In this document: in pieces, positions 1 through 9,441 of the stretch
How positions within the stretch are numbered: position 1 is the first letter of the stretch
Layout of the letters: each line of letters begins with the position of its first letter
Made by a program: the position numbers and the translations under genes
Assembly: GCF_001487165.1 (NCBI RefSeq)
Contig: NZ_LN913005.1
Span: 125,461 to 189,460, forward strand
DNA from: Blautia massiliensis (ex Durand et al. 2017)
GTDB taxonomy: Bacteria > Bacillota > Clostridia > Lachnospirales > Lachnospiraceae
Reading direction: 5' to 3'
Length of the DNA stretch: 64,000 nucleotides
The notes under the pieces: generated by a model
Databases searched by the model: none
Told to the model about the DNA's origin: nothing
Seen by the model: the letters and a program-made list of their open reading frames with translations, nothing else

Positions 1-1359
1 ATCCAGGAATGTGATCTTCTGACCTTTGATATTTACCACGTAAGCACCGATGTGCTGTGTGATTCCGCCGGCCTCGCCTCTGGTTACGTTTGTATTACGG
101 ATGGCATCCAGAAGAGATGTTTTACCATGGTCAACGTGACCCATAACACAGACTACCGGAGGTCTCGGAACCATATCATCCTCATCCTCTTCGTCCTCTT
201 TGAGGAGCTCTGCGATCACATCCACCTTTTCTTCCTTCTCAGCAATGATATCAAAGCCAAGTGCGATCTCCTCTGCCTTTTCAAAGTCGATCTCCTGGTT
301 TACGGTTACCATGACACCTTCCATGAAAAGCTTCTTAACGATCACTGACGGCTGCATCTTCATTGCGTCCGCAAGCTCACGGATAGTAAGCTTCTCCGGA
401 ATGGTGATCTCCTTGATCTCCGGTTTCTTCTCTTCCTGCTTCGGCTGTGGATTCGGTTTCTGAAGTGCTTTCGGGATTCTGGAATTCGGTCTGCGTCCGC
501 CCTGATTTGGTCTGCGTCCGCCCTGGGTACCTTTCTCGAATTCTTTCTTCTTGTTCTTATTCTCTCTGTCACGCTCACGCTTGCTGTCCTTGGATGTCTT
601 GGTCAGCTCCGGAGTGAATACAGCATCTGAAGAGCCACCGCTTCTTCTCTGTCCCGGACGCTGTCCGCCGCCCTGGCCACCACGGTTTGCTCCGCTGAAA
701 CGGTTGTCTCCGCCTCTTCCGCCTTCGGAACGTCCGCCCTGGCCTCCCTGGCCACGGTTTGCTCCACCGCCGAAACGGTTTCCTCCGTCTCTTCTTCCTT
801 CAAAGCTTCCGCCCTGACCTCCCTGGCCACGGTTTGCTCCACCGCCGAAACGGCTTCCGCCTCTTCCGTCATTCTGACGTGGGCCTCTGTTTCCCTCGCC
901 CTGTCTTGCCGGACGTCCCTCACCATTCTGGGAACGGTTTCCGCCAAAACGATTTCCGCCGTCTCTTCTTCCCTCGAAGGTTCTTCCGTCACGATTTCCG
1001 TCTCTTCTTCCTTCCGGACGGTTGCCCTGCGGTCTTCCGCCCTGAGTACGATTCTGGCCACTCTGACCGTTTCTCTGCTCACCGGACTCACCGTTTCGTG
1101 TGTTTGCTCCTGCGCTTCTCTGACCGCCGTTCTGTGGACGTGCCGGTCCCTTTCTCTCGCCTGCTGCCGGTTTTCTTCTTCCTTTACCGCCATCGCTGGC
1201 ATTCTGTGCATGAAATACACGGATGATATTTTTTTTCTTTTTCGGTGCTTCAGATTTGTTACCCTCTGTATTCACCGTTGTTGTCTTTTCTTCTGTTTTT
1301 GGAGTATCCAATTGTCTATATTGCTCCTTTCCCGATCTGTTGAATTTATCTTTTATCAT
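1..1359 (-). CDS. infB: Translation initiation factor IF-2 (5' part, runs off the left edge)
   Basis: IF-2 is the GTPase that brings initiator tRNA to the 30S subunit. About 453 codons are present; the reading frame is still open at base 1, so most of the G domain and the whole C-terminal half lie outside the window. The ATG at 1357-1359 follows a TAAGGAGG site at 1373-1380. The order is a short basic N-terminus, then about 150 residues of low-complexity Gly/Arg/Asn/Gln sequence (repeats such as GGNRFGG and NRGGQGG), then an IF2_N domain ([20 protein letters not shown]), an acidic linker, and the G1 motif GHVDHGKT near residue 405. It is the last visible gene of the rimP-nusA-ylxR-ylxQ-infB operon. 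Identification is secure. Confidence 0.97.
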   Translation of the reverse strand, partial: MIKDKFNRSGKEQYRQLDTPKTEEKTTTVNTEGNKSEAPKKKKNIIRVFHAQNASDGGKGRRKPAAGERKGPARPQNGGQRSAGANTRNGESGEQRNGQSGQNRTQGGRPQGNRPEGRRDGNRDGRTFEGRRDGGNRFGGNRSQNGEGRPARQGEGNRGPRQNDGRGGSRFGGGANRGQGGQGGSFEGRRDGGNRFGGGANRGQGGQGGRSEGGRGGDNRFSGANRGGQGGGQRPGQRRSGGSSDAVFTPELTKTSKDSKRERDRENKNKKKEFEKGTQGGRRPNQGGRRPNSRIPKALQKPNPQPKQEEKKPEIKEITIPEKLTIRELADAMKMQPSVIVKKLFMEGVMVTVNQEIDFEKAEEIALGFDIIAEKEEKVDVIAELLKEDEEDEDDMVPRPPVVCVMGHVDHGKTSLLDAIRNTNVTRGEAGGITQHIGAYVVNIKGQKITFLD

Positions 1360-1401
1360 TTCTATCGTCAAACCTCCTTACAGACGCCTGTATCATGCAG
1401 G

Positions 1402-1719
1402 TTATCTGCCGGATTCTTTTTCCAGCGCCTTCATGATCGCCTTTGCAAAATTTTCGTCCTGCACGGCAAGGCTGGCACGGAATTCTTTGCCCATTGCTCT
1501 GCCCAGGCTCTCTTTGTCTGAAAGGAAATATAACGGAACTTCATAATAGGTACACATATTCCGAAATTTCTTTTTTGTGTTTTCGGAGGCATCATCTGCC
1601 ACCAGTGCCAGGAAACCTTTTCCTGTTTTTACGGATTTCTCTGTGGAAAATTCTCCGCTCACTGTTTTTCCTGCTTTTGTCGCAAGTCCGATGAGTGATA
1701 AAACCTTATTGTTTTTCAA
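1402..1719 (-). CDS. ylxQ: YlxQ-type L7Ae-family ribosomal/RNA-binding protein
   Basis: Small protein (about 105 aa) of the L7Ae/L30e/S12e kink-turn RNA-binding family that commonly sits between nusA and infB in Firmicutes. The core begins LKNNKVLSLIGLATKAGK, followed by FLALVADDAS and VPLYFLSDKESLGRAMGKEFRAS, typical of the family. I chose a TTG start at 1719 because AAGGAG lies about 10 nt upstream; an ATG at 1758 in the same frame would overlap ylxR by 53 nt and has a poorer site. With the TTG start the overlap with ylxR is 14 nt, which suggests translational coupling. Its exact RNA target is not evident from sequence. Confidence 0.9.
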   Translation of the reverse strand: MKNNKVLSLIGLATKAGKTVSGEFSTEKSVKTGKGFLALVADDASENTKKKFRNMCTYYEVPLYFLSDKESLGRAMGKEFRASLAVQDENFAKAIMKALEKESGR

Positions 1720-1984
1720 TTGATCCAAACTCCTTTTTGAGGTTCTGATACACTTCATCCGGAACTGCCATTTTCAAGGAACGCTCCAGGCCATGGTTTT
1801 TGATAGCCTTTTCCAGGCATTCCTCTGAGAAACAAAGGTATGCGCCGCGTCCGTTTTTCTTACCTGTAGCGTCCAGGATGATCTCATTCTCTGATGTCCT
1901 GAGAACTCGTATCATTTCCTTTTTGCTTTTCATTTCCCTGCAGCCGGTACACTGACGCATGGGAATCTTGGTTCTCGTTTTCAT
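1706..1984 (-). CDS. ylxR: YlxR/RnpM family RNA-binding protein (DUF448)
   Basis: A 92-residue protein of the YlxR family, described in Bacillus subtilis as an RNase P modulator (RnpM). The hallmark N-terminus is present: KIPMRQCTGCREMKSKKEMIRVLR, then the GRGAYLC-type segment and the C-terminal helix EKAIKNHGLERSLKM. The start overlaps the nusA stop by one base (1984), and the end overlaps ylxQ, so the three genes are probably translated in a coupled way. Family assignment is firm; the molecular role here is inferred from homologues. Confidence 0.93.
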   Translation of the reverse strand: MKTRTKIPMRQCTGCREMKSKKEMIRVLRTSENEIILDATGKKNGRGAYLCFSEECLEKAIKNHGLERSLKMAVPDEVYQNLKKEFGSIEKQ

Positions 1985-3177
1985 TATTCTTCGGCATCTC
2001 CATCTGCTGTTTCTTCAGCTTCTGTTTCTGTCTCTTCTGTATCTTCCTCTGCTTCTTCAAGCTCTTCGGAAACAGCCTCTTCTGTCATTTCTTCCTCTGC
2101 TTCCTCGTGTTCCTCATCGTAATCATCGTAGAAGTCACCGGACTCTCTTGCCTGTGTCTCGCTCTTGATGTCGATCTTGAAGCCTGTAAGTCTTGCAGCA
2201 AGACGTGCGTTCTGTCCTTCCTTACCGATAGCAAGGGAAAGCTGGTAATCCGGAACTACGACCAGTGCGGTCTTCTCATCCGGGTCAGCCATAACTGCGA
2301 TAACCTTTGCAGGGCTTAATGCATTCTCGATAAGGATCGCCGGGTTCTCATCCCAGTTGATGATATCGATCTTCTCACCGTGAAGCTCGTTAACAACTGC
2401 ACCTACACGTGCACCGTTCATACCAACGCATGCTCCCACAGCATCTACATCCGGATCGTTGCTCCATACAGCGATCTTGGTACGGGAGCCTGCCTCACGG
2501 GCAATGCTCTTGATCTCAACGGTACCGTCTCTTACCTCTGCAACCTCGGACTCGAAAAGTCTCTTTACAAGACCGGGATGTGTTCTGGAAACCAGGATAC
2601 GCGGTCCCTTCGGTGTATCCTTAACTTCAAGAATGTAAACTTTTACTCTCTCAGTTGGCTGGAAGGTCTCACCCTTTACCTGTTCGTTCTCTGTAAGTAC
2701 TGCGTCTGCCTTACCAAGGTTGATGCTGACATTTTTGCCCATTACTCTCTGAACAATACCGGTTACCACTTCTTTTTCGATTCCATAGTACTGATCGTAA
2801 AGAACTTTACGCTCTTCCTCACGGATTTTCTGAAGAATGACATTCTTTGCATTCTGGGTTGCGATACGTCCGAATTCCTTGGACTGGATCTCAACCTTCA
2901 TAACATCACCGATCTCTGCGTTCGTGTTTGTTTTCTGTGCATCCACCAGAGAAATCTCCAGCGCCGGATCCTCCACATGCTCTACAACAGTTCTGTCAGC
3001 GTAAACACTGAAGTCACAGGTCTCCGGATCGATCATAACGTGAACGTTATCTGCCTTTCCGAAATGGTTCTTACATGCCTGGATCAGTGACTGCTCAATT
3101 GCCTCCAGCAGTGTATCCTTACTGATGTTTTTCTCTTTTTCGAGAACGTCCAGCGCATCTCTTAAATCTCTGCTCAT
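1984..3177 (-). CDS. nusA: Transcription termination/antitermination factor NusA
   Basis: NusA binds RNA polymerase and nascent RNA and modulates pausing, termination and antitermination. The 397-aa product has the N-terminal polymerase-binding domain (residues about 1-125, including [21 protein letters not shown]), an S1 domain (about 130-200), and two KH domains with the signatures [12 protein letters not shown] and [19 protein letters not shown]. It ends in a roughly 50-residue strongly acidic tail that replaces the C-terminal acidic repeats of enterobacterial NusA, common in Clostridia. It lies 41 nt after rimP. Confidence 0.97.
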   Translation of the reverse strand: MSRDLRDALDVLEKEKNISKDTLLEAIEQSLIQACKNHFGKADNVHVMIDPETCDFSVYADRTVVEHVEDPALEISLVDAQKTNTNAEIGDVMKVEIQSKEFGRIATQNAKNVILQKIREEERKVLYDQYYGIEKEVVTGIVQRVMGKNVSINLGKADAVLTENEQVKGETFQPTERVKVYILEVKDTPKGPRILVSRTHPGLVKRLFESEVAEVRDGTVEIKSIAREAGSRTKIAVWSNDPDVDAVGACVGMNGARVGAVVNELHGEKIDIINWDENPAILIENALSPAKVIAVMADPDEKTALVVVPDYQLSLAIGKEGQNARLAARLTGFKIDIKSETQARESGDFYDDYDEEHEEAEEEMTEEAVSEELEEAEEDTEETETEAEETADGDAEE

Positions 3178-3218
3178 TTTTCTTTTTTCCTCCTGAATTT
3201 TACAGATTCGATTCTCTT

Positions 3219-3683
3219 TTAGAATTCGATTGCGAGACGAATCAGGGCAATATCTTTTTTATCAAAGGTACGTTCTGTGCCGTCTTCATCGATTGTCACA
3301 CTGTTACTATCATATGCATTTAAAATACCGCAGAATTCTTTCTGTTTCTCGATGGGCCGGTAGGTACGGATCTCCACCAGCTTGCCAAGGCTTCTCTTAA
3401 AGTCTTTTTCTTTTTTAAGAGGCCGGTCAAGTCCCGGAGAACTGATCTCCATAATGTAGCTGTCCTCGATGAAATCCTGCTCATCCAGTATATCGCTGAA
3501 TGCACGGCTTACGTCCTCGCAGTCATTGACTGTGATTCCGCCCGGCTTGTCGATATAGCCTCTGAGATACCAGGTTCCGGCTTCCTTGACATACTCCACG
3601 TCTACCAGCTCAAAGCCCCTGGACTCCACGATTGGTGTAAGGATCGCCTCTGTCTTCTGTTCATATTCTTCCCGTCTGCTCAT
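3219..3683 (-). CDS. rimP: Ribosome maturation factor RimP
   Basis: RimP assists maturation of the 30S subunit. The protein (about 154 aa) shows the family segments VESRGFELVDVEYVKEAG, DDCEDVSRAFSDILDE-like DCEDVSRA, and YIMEISSPGLDRPLKKEKDF, followed by the C-terminal SH3-like domain. I prefer the ATG at 3683 (MSRREEYEQKTE); an in-frame GTG at 3692 would add three residues. It is the first gene of the nusA-infB operon, with a leader of about 100 nt containing a stable hairpin. Confidence 0.95.
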   Translation of the reverse strand: MSRREEYEQKTEAILTPIVESRGFELVDVEYVKEAGTWYLRGYIDKPGGITVNDCEDVSRAFSDILDEQDFIEDSYIMEISSPGLDRPLKKEKDFKRSLGKLVEIRTYRPIEKQKEFCGILNAYDSNSVTIDEDGTERTFDKKDIALIRLAIEF

Positions 3684-3738
3684 GCTTCCCACCTGCCTTT
3701 CCTATTTCTGCCTATTTCTGAACAAATTCCTTCTCAGC

Positions 3739-3769
3739 AAATAGGAGCGGGCTCTCGCCCACTCCTATG
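3739..3769 (-). promoter_or_regulatory. Hairpin in the rimP leader
   Basis: Inverted repeat ATAGGAG...CTCCTAT with an inner GGGC-TCTC-GCCC stem, located in the 5' untranslated region of rimP between its promoter and its start. There is no clear U-tract after it on the minus strand, so it is not a standard intrinsic terminator. It could be a structured leader, an mRNA-stabilising stem or part of an attenuator; the sequence does not decide. Confidence 0.55.
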
Positions 3770-3792
3770 CCAACAAGTTCTTAGTTTCGTTC

Positions 3793-3821
3793 ATTGTAAC
3801 ACCAATGTCTGTTAAATGCAA
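3793..3821 (-). promoter_or_regulatory. Promoter of the rimP-nusA-infB operon
   Basis: Minus strand -35 TTGCAT (3821-3816) and -10 TACAAT (3798-3793) with a 17-bp spacer. It sits only 12 bp from the last degenerate CRISPR repeat, so the distal end of the array abuts this promoter. Confidence 0.7.
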
Positions 3822-3833
3822 GTATTAATTGCG

Positions 3834-6800
3834 ATTTCCGGTTTTTGTCCCCGCATAGGGAATGTCCCATGTACCACACCGTTTGATTTCCTCTTTGTTA
3901 TTTCAATTCACGTTCCCACGTGGGGAACGACCCTTTCAATCTCCACGAATCTCTTTGCGTTGATATTTCAATCCACGTTCCCTCGTGGGGAACGACATCA
4001 TCAACCAGGCTATCACTATCTTCTACACTCATTTCAATCCACGTTCCTGTGTGGGGAACGACGGCATATTACCAGAATGCAGCTAACTACTTTGCATTTC
4101 AATCCACGTTCCCGCGTAGGGAACGACGGCTGGAGCTACAGTGATCGCATATGTGATCGGGATTTCAATCCACATTCCTGCGTAGGGAACGACACGAAAT
4201 GCGAAAAAAAATTAAGGTCATATCCAGATTTCAATCCACTTTCCCTCGTGGGGAACGACGATAGCAAGCATCCCAGACATTGCTTCTTTTCCATTTCAAT
4301 CCACGTTCCCTCGTGGGGAACGACTTCCGGATCCGCACGAGATCACCGCAAAGACAGAATTTCAATCCACTTTCCCTCGTGGGGAACGACGGTGTTAGCC
4401 CTATTACAAATACCATTTACTATGATCTCAATCCACGTTCCCTCGTGGGGAACGACACATGTACCACAACTTTTCTGCTGACCTGTGATAATTTCAATCC
4501 ACGTTCCCTCGTGGGGAACGACGGTGGCAGTATACTGTAACTCGTGGAGTAAGCGATTTCAATCCACGTTCCCTCGTGGGGAACGACTATACACCGACAT
4601 GCAGAAGTTGATTATGTTCAATTTCAATCCACGTTCCCTCGTGGGGAACGACCCGGGATCACGATGACATTCACCAGAGCATTGCCATTTCAATCCACGT
4701 TCCCTCGTGGGGAACGACGGTAAAGATAGTGGCCAGGAAAAAGGCGGATATATTTCAATCCACGTTCCCTCGTGGGGAACGACCATGGAGAAACCTCTAA
4801 GTTATCCCAATCAGCAGATTTCAATCCACGTTCCCTCGTGGGGAACGACGAGGTCCTTATTTGATCTTCCTTTCCCCTTGCCGATTTCAATCCACGTTCC
4901 CTCGTGGGGAACGACCACGGGCAGTATGGATAGATCTCTCTGTCTTTTCTATTTCAATCCACGTTCCCTCGTGGGGAACGACGGCCAGGTGGATTCCTGG
5001 CAGCAGTTCTCTGATATTTCAATCCACGTTCCCTCGTGGGGAACGACTGGAAGCACCGCAAATCCGGCATCTGTAACAGAATTTCAATCCACGTTCCCTC
5101 GTGGGGAACGACAATGGAACCGTAGGAGTTACCGTAAATATTTCCATTTCAATCCACGTTCCCTCGTGGGGAACGACTGGGATGACCTGGACGGCCCGCG
5201 GCCGACAGTTATTTCAATCCACGTTCCCTCGTGGGGAACGACGATGGCGATCTTATACTTGAGCGAATCATTCTGATTTCAATCCACGTTCCCTCGTGGG
5301 GAACGACAGCATAGCGGACAGGTTCTTCAATCGCCTTGGAATTTCAATCCACGTTCCCTCGTGGGGAACGACGGCGTTCAAAGATCAGACTACGGTTTTA
5401 TTTGAATTTCAATCCACGTTCCCTCGTGGGGAACGACAATTCAACCTGAGCCACGGCGAGTACATATTCCTTATTTCAATCCACGTTCCCTCGTGGGGAA
5501 CGACAGATGTTGAGCTTCCGGATTTTGAGGCCATCACAATTTCAATCCACGTTCCCTCGTGGGGAACGACGTTCCGGCCACGATTCCCATCGCGGATCCG
5601 TTGATTTCAATCCACGTTCCCTCGTGGGGAACGACCATGTCTTTTTTTGTTTATCTTCTGATAATACTCAATTTCAATCCACGTTCCCTCGTGGGGAACG
5701 ACAGCGGACCTCCGGTCATCTTCATCTCATCCAGGAATTTCAATCCACGTTCCCTCGTGGGGAACGACGATCGTTCCGATTCATCCGTCCATATATGAGT
5801 TTGCATTTCAATCCACGTTCCCTCGTGGGGAACGACCGCCATTCGCGGCCTATTTTTACCAAGGGGTAAGATTTCAATCCACGTTCCCTCGTGGGGAACG
5901 ACTAAATATGTCAAGGCTCTCACCGTTCGGTTTGATATTTCAATCCACGTTCCCTCGTGGGGAACGACCAAGAGTGTACTCTCCAACGTACTCAGCGCCT
6001 TTATTTCAATCCACGTTCCCTCGTGGGGAACGACGATCGTTCCGATTCATCCGTCCATATATGAGTTTGCATTTCAATCCACGTTCCCTCGTGGGGAACG
6101 ACGGATGTCTTCCGCGTATACGTCATACCAGCGATTATTTCAATCCACGTTCCCTCGTGGGGAACGACGAGGATTGCCGGGAAGGATGCCTCTGGATTGT
6201 AATTTCAATCCACGTTCCCTCGTGGGGAACGACAGCGGGCCTCCGGTCATCTTCATCTCATCCAGGAATTTCAATCCACGTTCCCTCGTGGGGAACGACG
6301 ATTGCCGGAGCGACACCGCTCACAGAGGTAACCATTTCAATCCACGTTCCCTCGTGGGGAACGACCCAATATCCTCAACAAAACGCCTTGTTTTATTAAT
6401 TTCAATCCACGTTCCCTCGTGGGGAACGACAGCAAGCTCAATCTGATACATTAATTCAGTCAATATTTCAATCCACGTTCCCTCGTGGGGAACGACTGAT
6501 CTTGCCGATCACTTCGTCGCGGTCATGGTTATTTCAATCCACGTTCCCTCGTGGGGAACGACTTCCCCATGCTATCTGTTCATAAACGGATCCTCATTTC
6601 AATCCACGTTCCCTCGTGGGGAACGACCAGGAGGATTGTGTCCTGGCTTCGATCATCGATATTTCAATCCACGTTCCCTCGTGGGGAACGACGCTCAGGT
6701 CATCCCCGGATGGGAACTTCAAATTCTATTTCAATCCACGTTCCCTCGTGGGGAACGACATTGTTGCCCCAGCCATTGTTTCCCCATCCGAAATTTCAAT

Positions 6801-7287
6801 CCACGTTCCCTCGTGGGGAACGACGGCCAACTACAGCCGTATCCCGGACAGCTTAAAAATTTCAATCCACGTTCCCTCGTGGGGAACGACATAACGCACA
6901 TAGACGTATAATAAAGACAGTTAAAATTTCAATCCACGTTCCCTCGTGGGGAACGACTTTTCAGGAAAGGCTGATACTGTGCAAATATTGTCATTTCAAT
7001 CCACGTTCCCTCGTGGGGAACGACAACATGATATTCAAAAAACAAGCCGAAGAGGATTATTTCAATCCACGTTCCCTCGTGGGGAACGACATCATTCCGG
7101 TTCAAAGTCCGATCATAAGCCGGAATTTCAATCCACGTTCCCTCGTGGGGAACGACGAAGCTGGAAAAGGAATTCATCATCGGTCATCTATTTCAATCCA
7201 CGTTCCCTCGTGGGGAACGACAGCAAGCAAGGGATATTTCAAATATCTCTGGTTCATTTCAATCCACGTTCCCTCGTGGGGAACGAC
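3834..7287 (-). CRISPR. Type I-C CRISPR array, 53 repeats and 52 spacers
   Basis: Repeats are 32 bp; on the plus strand they start ATTTCAATCCACG and end GGGGAACGAC, so in crRNA orientation (minus strand) they start GTCGTTCCCC, contain the hairpin GTTCCC/GGGAAC and end GTGGATTGAAAT, a typical I-C repeat. Spacers are 33-36 nt. Repeat starts run 3834, 3900, 3965, 4031, 4096, 4162, 4228, 4293, 4359, 4425, 4491 and on to 7256. All repeats from 4491 to 7287 look identical. Those at the low-coordinate end are degenerate: 3834 is barely recognisable, and 3900, 4031, 4096, 4162, 4228, 4359 and 4425 carry substitutions. The leader-distal end is therefore at 3834 and the leader end at 7287, next to cas2. 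One spacer occurs twice exactly and another twice with one mismatch. Confidence 0.99.
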
Positions 7288-7447
7288 GGCAAATTTTCAC
7301 AAATATTCTTTGTTTTTTTATGCAATAAATATAATTTTTCTACTTTTTATTATCCCTTCTCTCTTTTCTTTAGTGTTATTCATGTTACTTTTCTGATTTT
7401 TGTAGTGCGAATCCTGCCGGCATTTTATGTGTACTTCTGATTCGCAC
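7288..7447 (-). promoter_or_regulatory. CRISPR leader
   Basis: A+T-rich 160-bp stretch between the leader-proximal repeat and the cas2 stop codon. Its cas2-proximal end holds an inverted repeat, GTGCGAATC (7405-7413) and GATTCGCAC (7439-7447), that begins directly at the cas2 stop and may end the cas transcript. The array-proximal part is runs of A and T. I could not choose a convincing array promoter. Confidence 0.75.
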
Positions 7448-7738
7448 CTACATAATTAAAGGTTGATCTACTGGAATTCCACGTTCTATACCTACATGTT
7501 CTATTTTAGTCTGATAATTATTTCCGAGGTAATAAAAACGTAAGCTATCTTTATTTTTGTCAATAATATCAGACAATATCCCCTTCAAAGCAACACTTTG
7601 AGCGCTATCCAAAATACACTCAAATACAGAATTTTGCACCCTTCTTCCATAATTTGTACATTGCTTCGCCACTTTACGCAAACGAGTTCTTCCTGCAGTT
7701 GTCTCTGTATTTACATCATAAGTAATCACTACCAACAC
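7448..7738 (-). CDS. cas2: CRISPR-associated endonuclease Cas2
   Basis: A 96-residue Cas2, half of the Cas1-Cas2 spacer integrase. The N-terminal beta strand MLVVITYDVNTET with the conserved Asp, the RLRKVAKQCTNYGRRVQNSVFECIL helix-strand segment, and the total length are typical of I-C systems. It is the last gene of the cas operon, 9 nt after cas1 and 160 bp from the array. Confidence 0.97.
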   Translation of the reverse strand: MLVVITYDVNTETTAGRTRLRKVAKQCTNYGRRVQNSVFECILDSAQSVALKGILSDIIDKNKDSLRFYYLGNNYQTKIEHVGIERGIPVDQPLIM

Positions 7739-7747
7739 TTTGTCACC

Positions 7748-8779
7748 TCATTTCCACAAAAACACTGGATAACTGTCCAAATCTCCTCTTAAATATCTTG
7801 CCAACAACATTGCCTGTACATAAGGAACCATTCCCCATTCCACCTTTTCTTTCAAGAACGGATGTGTGATGGTTTCCTTCTTTTTCTTCTGCCATTCTAC
7901 CAACAGCTTTTTTCGCAGCTCATCATCCATCAGAACAGCTCCATTTTCTTTTTTGGTAAAATTCTTTCCATTTACAATCTTTTTGTTAACAAGCGATAAT
8001 ACAAAACGATCTGCCAATACAGCTCTTAATTCCTCTATCATATCCAAAGCCAGTGATACTCTACCTGGTCTTTCGGTATGAAGATATCCCACATAAGGAT
8101 CCAGCCCCACACACTCCAGGGAAGAAGCAATCGTATTTGTCAACAACGTATATACAAAAGACAACATTGCATTCATATTATCTAACGGTGGTCTTTTATT
8201 TCTTCCTTGAAATGAAAAATCCTTTTTCTGTTGCAAAATCATTTCATCAAAAACTCCAAAATACACGCTGGCCGCTTCCCCTTCAAAACCTCTTAATTGT
8301 GCTTTTGATTCACATGTTTGAATTAATCCCAACGTATGTTTCAGCTTTTCTGATGCTATTTTTATTTTGTCCGCATCTACCTGCATACTATGATCTCTAA
8401 CACAGCGTTCCAACACCCATCTTGCATTATACACCTTTCCAAGTATACAGTTTTTTGCAATTTCCAGGCTGATTGCTGAATCCAAACTGCTTGCATACTG
8501 CTGTTCTCGCAAAAGCACATTTCCTCTTGTCTTTCCGGTTATCCTCGCAAGAAATTTTCCCTGGGGCGTCATAAAACAAAGAGAGATATTTTTTTCTGCA
8601 CAAGATCCCATCAATGCCGGACTGACGCCCCTGTATCCAAAGGAAACTATCCCTTCCAGATTATGTAATGGAAGTCTTCCTTTTTCTTTATCCTCTTCAA
8701 AAACAACTATATTTTCTCCATCTAAACCCAAATAGCTGTTTTCAGAAGTTACATACAACGTATTCAAAAGTTTTTTCAT
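7748..8779 (-). CDS. cas1: CRISPR-associated integrase Cas1 (I-C)
   Basis: Cas1 is the catalytic subunit of the spacer integrase. The protein (343 aa from ATG 8779) begins MKKLLNTLYVTSENSYLGLDGEN, the characteristic I-C start, and contains RGFEGEAASVYFGVFD (conserved metal-binding Glu), HTERPGRVSLALDMIEELRA (His and Asp of the active site) and a basic C-terminus. A longer frame to 8851 exists but would overlap cas4 by 76 nt; at 8779 the start shares a 4-nt ATGA with the cas4 stop. Confidence 0.97.
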   Translation of the reverse strand: MKKLLNTLYVTSENSYLGLDGENIVVFEEDKEKGRLPLHNLEGIVSFGYRGVSPALMGSCAEKNISLCFMTPQGKFLARITGKTRGNVLLREQQYASSLDSAISLEIAKNCILGKVYNARWVLERCVRDHSMQVDADKIKIASEKLKHTLGLIQTCESKAQLRGFEGEAASVYFGVFDEMILQQKKDFSFQGRNKRPPLDNMNAMLSFVYTLLTNTIASSLECVGLDPYVGYLHTERPGRVSLALDMIEELRAVLADRFVLSLVNKKIVNGKNFTKKENGAVLMDDELRKKLLVEWQKKKKETITHPFLKEKVEWGMVPYVQAMLLARYLRGDLDSYPVFLWK

Positions 8780-9441
8780 GTCTCTTCCTCCTTCAGCATC
8801 TGGTCTATATAATGTTTCACAGAAACTTGTTTGTTTAATTTGGGCAGACAAAGTTCCTTTAATGAACAGGAATTACACATTTTACCTGTTTTTACCTTCG
8901 GAGTATAACCTCTATTGTAATACTGATGCATCTCTTCAAATATATCTTTGACTGCATTTCTCAGATCCTCTGTAATTTCCACAACTTCTCTTCGTCTTGT
9001 TTCTCCATAAAAAAGAGCTGCTTCAGGTATTGTTGCAGAAAACATTTCTTCGAGACATAAAACCTGTGCCACAAGCTGCAATCTATCGGCATCTGTTGAT
9101 TTTTCTTTTCCTTTTTTGTATTCTACCGGATAAACAGAATACATTCCCCGATGTCCATGAAGCCGTATTCCATCTTCACATTTATGAAATTCTACAAGAT
9201 CACACTCTCCACTCACTCCCATAATTCTTGAAGAAACCGGCAAAGCTCTTACCAAAATAGTATCTTTTCTTTTTTCCGTCAAATATGGATCATGTACCTT
9301 CTGGTGCATCAGTTTTCCAACAGCTGTATGAACATTTTCTGCCCACTGCTGCTCAACATGGATCAATGCCCACTGTCTTCTGCAAAATTTAAAATGCTGT
9401 ATACCTGATATCATCAAATAATCATCTTCTGTATACTCCAT
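8776..9441 (-). CDS. cas4: CRISPR-associated exonuclease Cas4
   Basis: Cas4 trims prespacers and helps choose the PAM during adaptation. The 221-aa protein has the RecB-type nuclease core (VSGECDLVEF with the metal-binding Asp, YPVEYKKGK with the Glu-X-Lys motif) and four cysteines for a 4Fe-4S cluster: one near residue 20 (FKFCRRQW) and three near the C-terminus (CNSCSLKELC). ATG at 9441 touches the cas7 stop; an upstream TTG at 9444 is less likely. Confidence 0.96.
   Translation of the reverse strand: MEYTEDDYLMISGIQHFKFCRRQWALIHVEQQWAENVHTAVGKLMHQKVHDPYLTEKRKDTILVRALPVSSRIMGVSGECDLVEFHKCEDGIRLHGHRGMYSVYPVEYKKGKEKSTDADRLQLVAQVLCLEEMFSATIPEAALFYGETRRREVVEITEDLRNAVKDIFEEMHQYYNRGYTPKVKTGKMCNSCSLKELCLPKLNKQVSVKHYIDQMLKEEET

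Noticed and set aside
603-1220. A 205-codon minus-strand frame rich in Glu, Arg and Val
   Set aside because: It is an out-of-frame reading of the repetitive Gly/Arg region of infB.
3816-7440. Many overlapping frames with repeated peptides such as ISIHVPSWGTT across the array
   Set aside because: The repeat-spacer unit is about 66 nt, a multiple of three, so frames stay open by periodicity. They are the CRISPR array, not genes.
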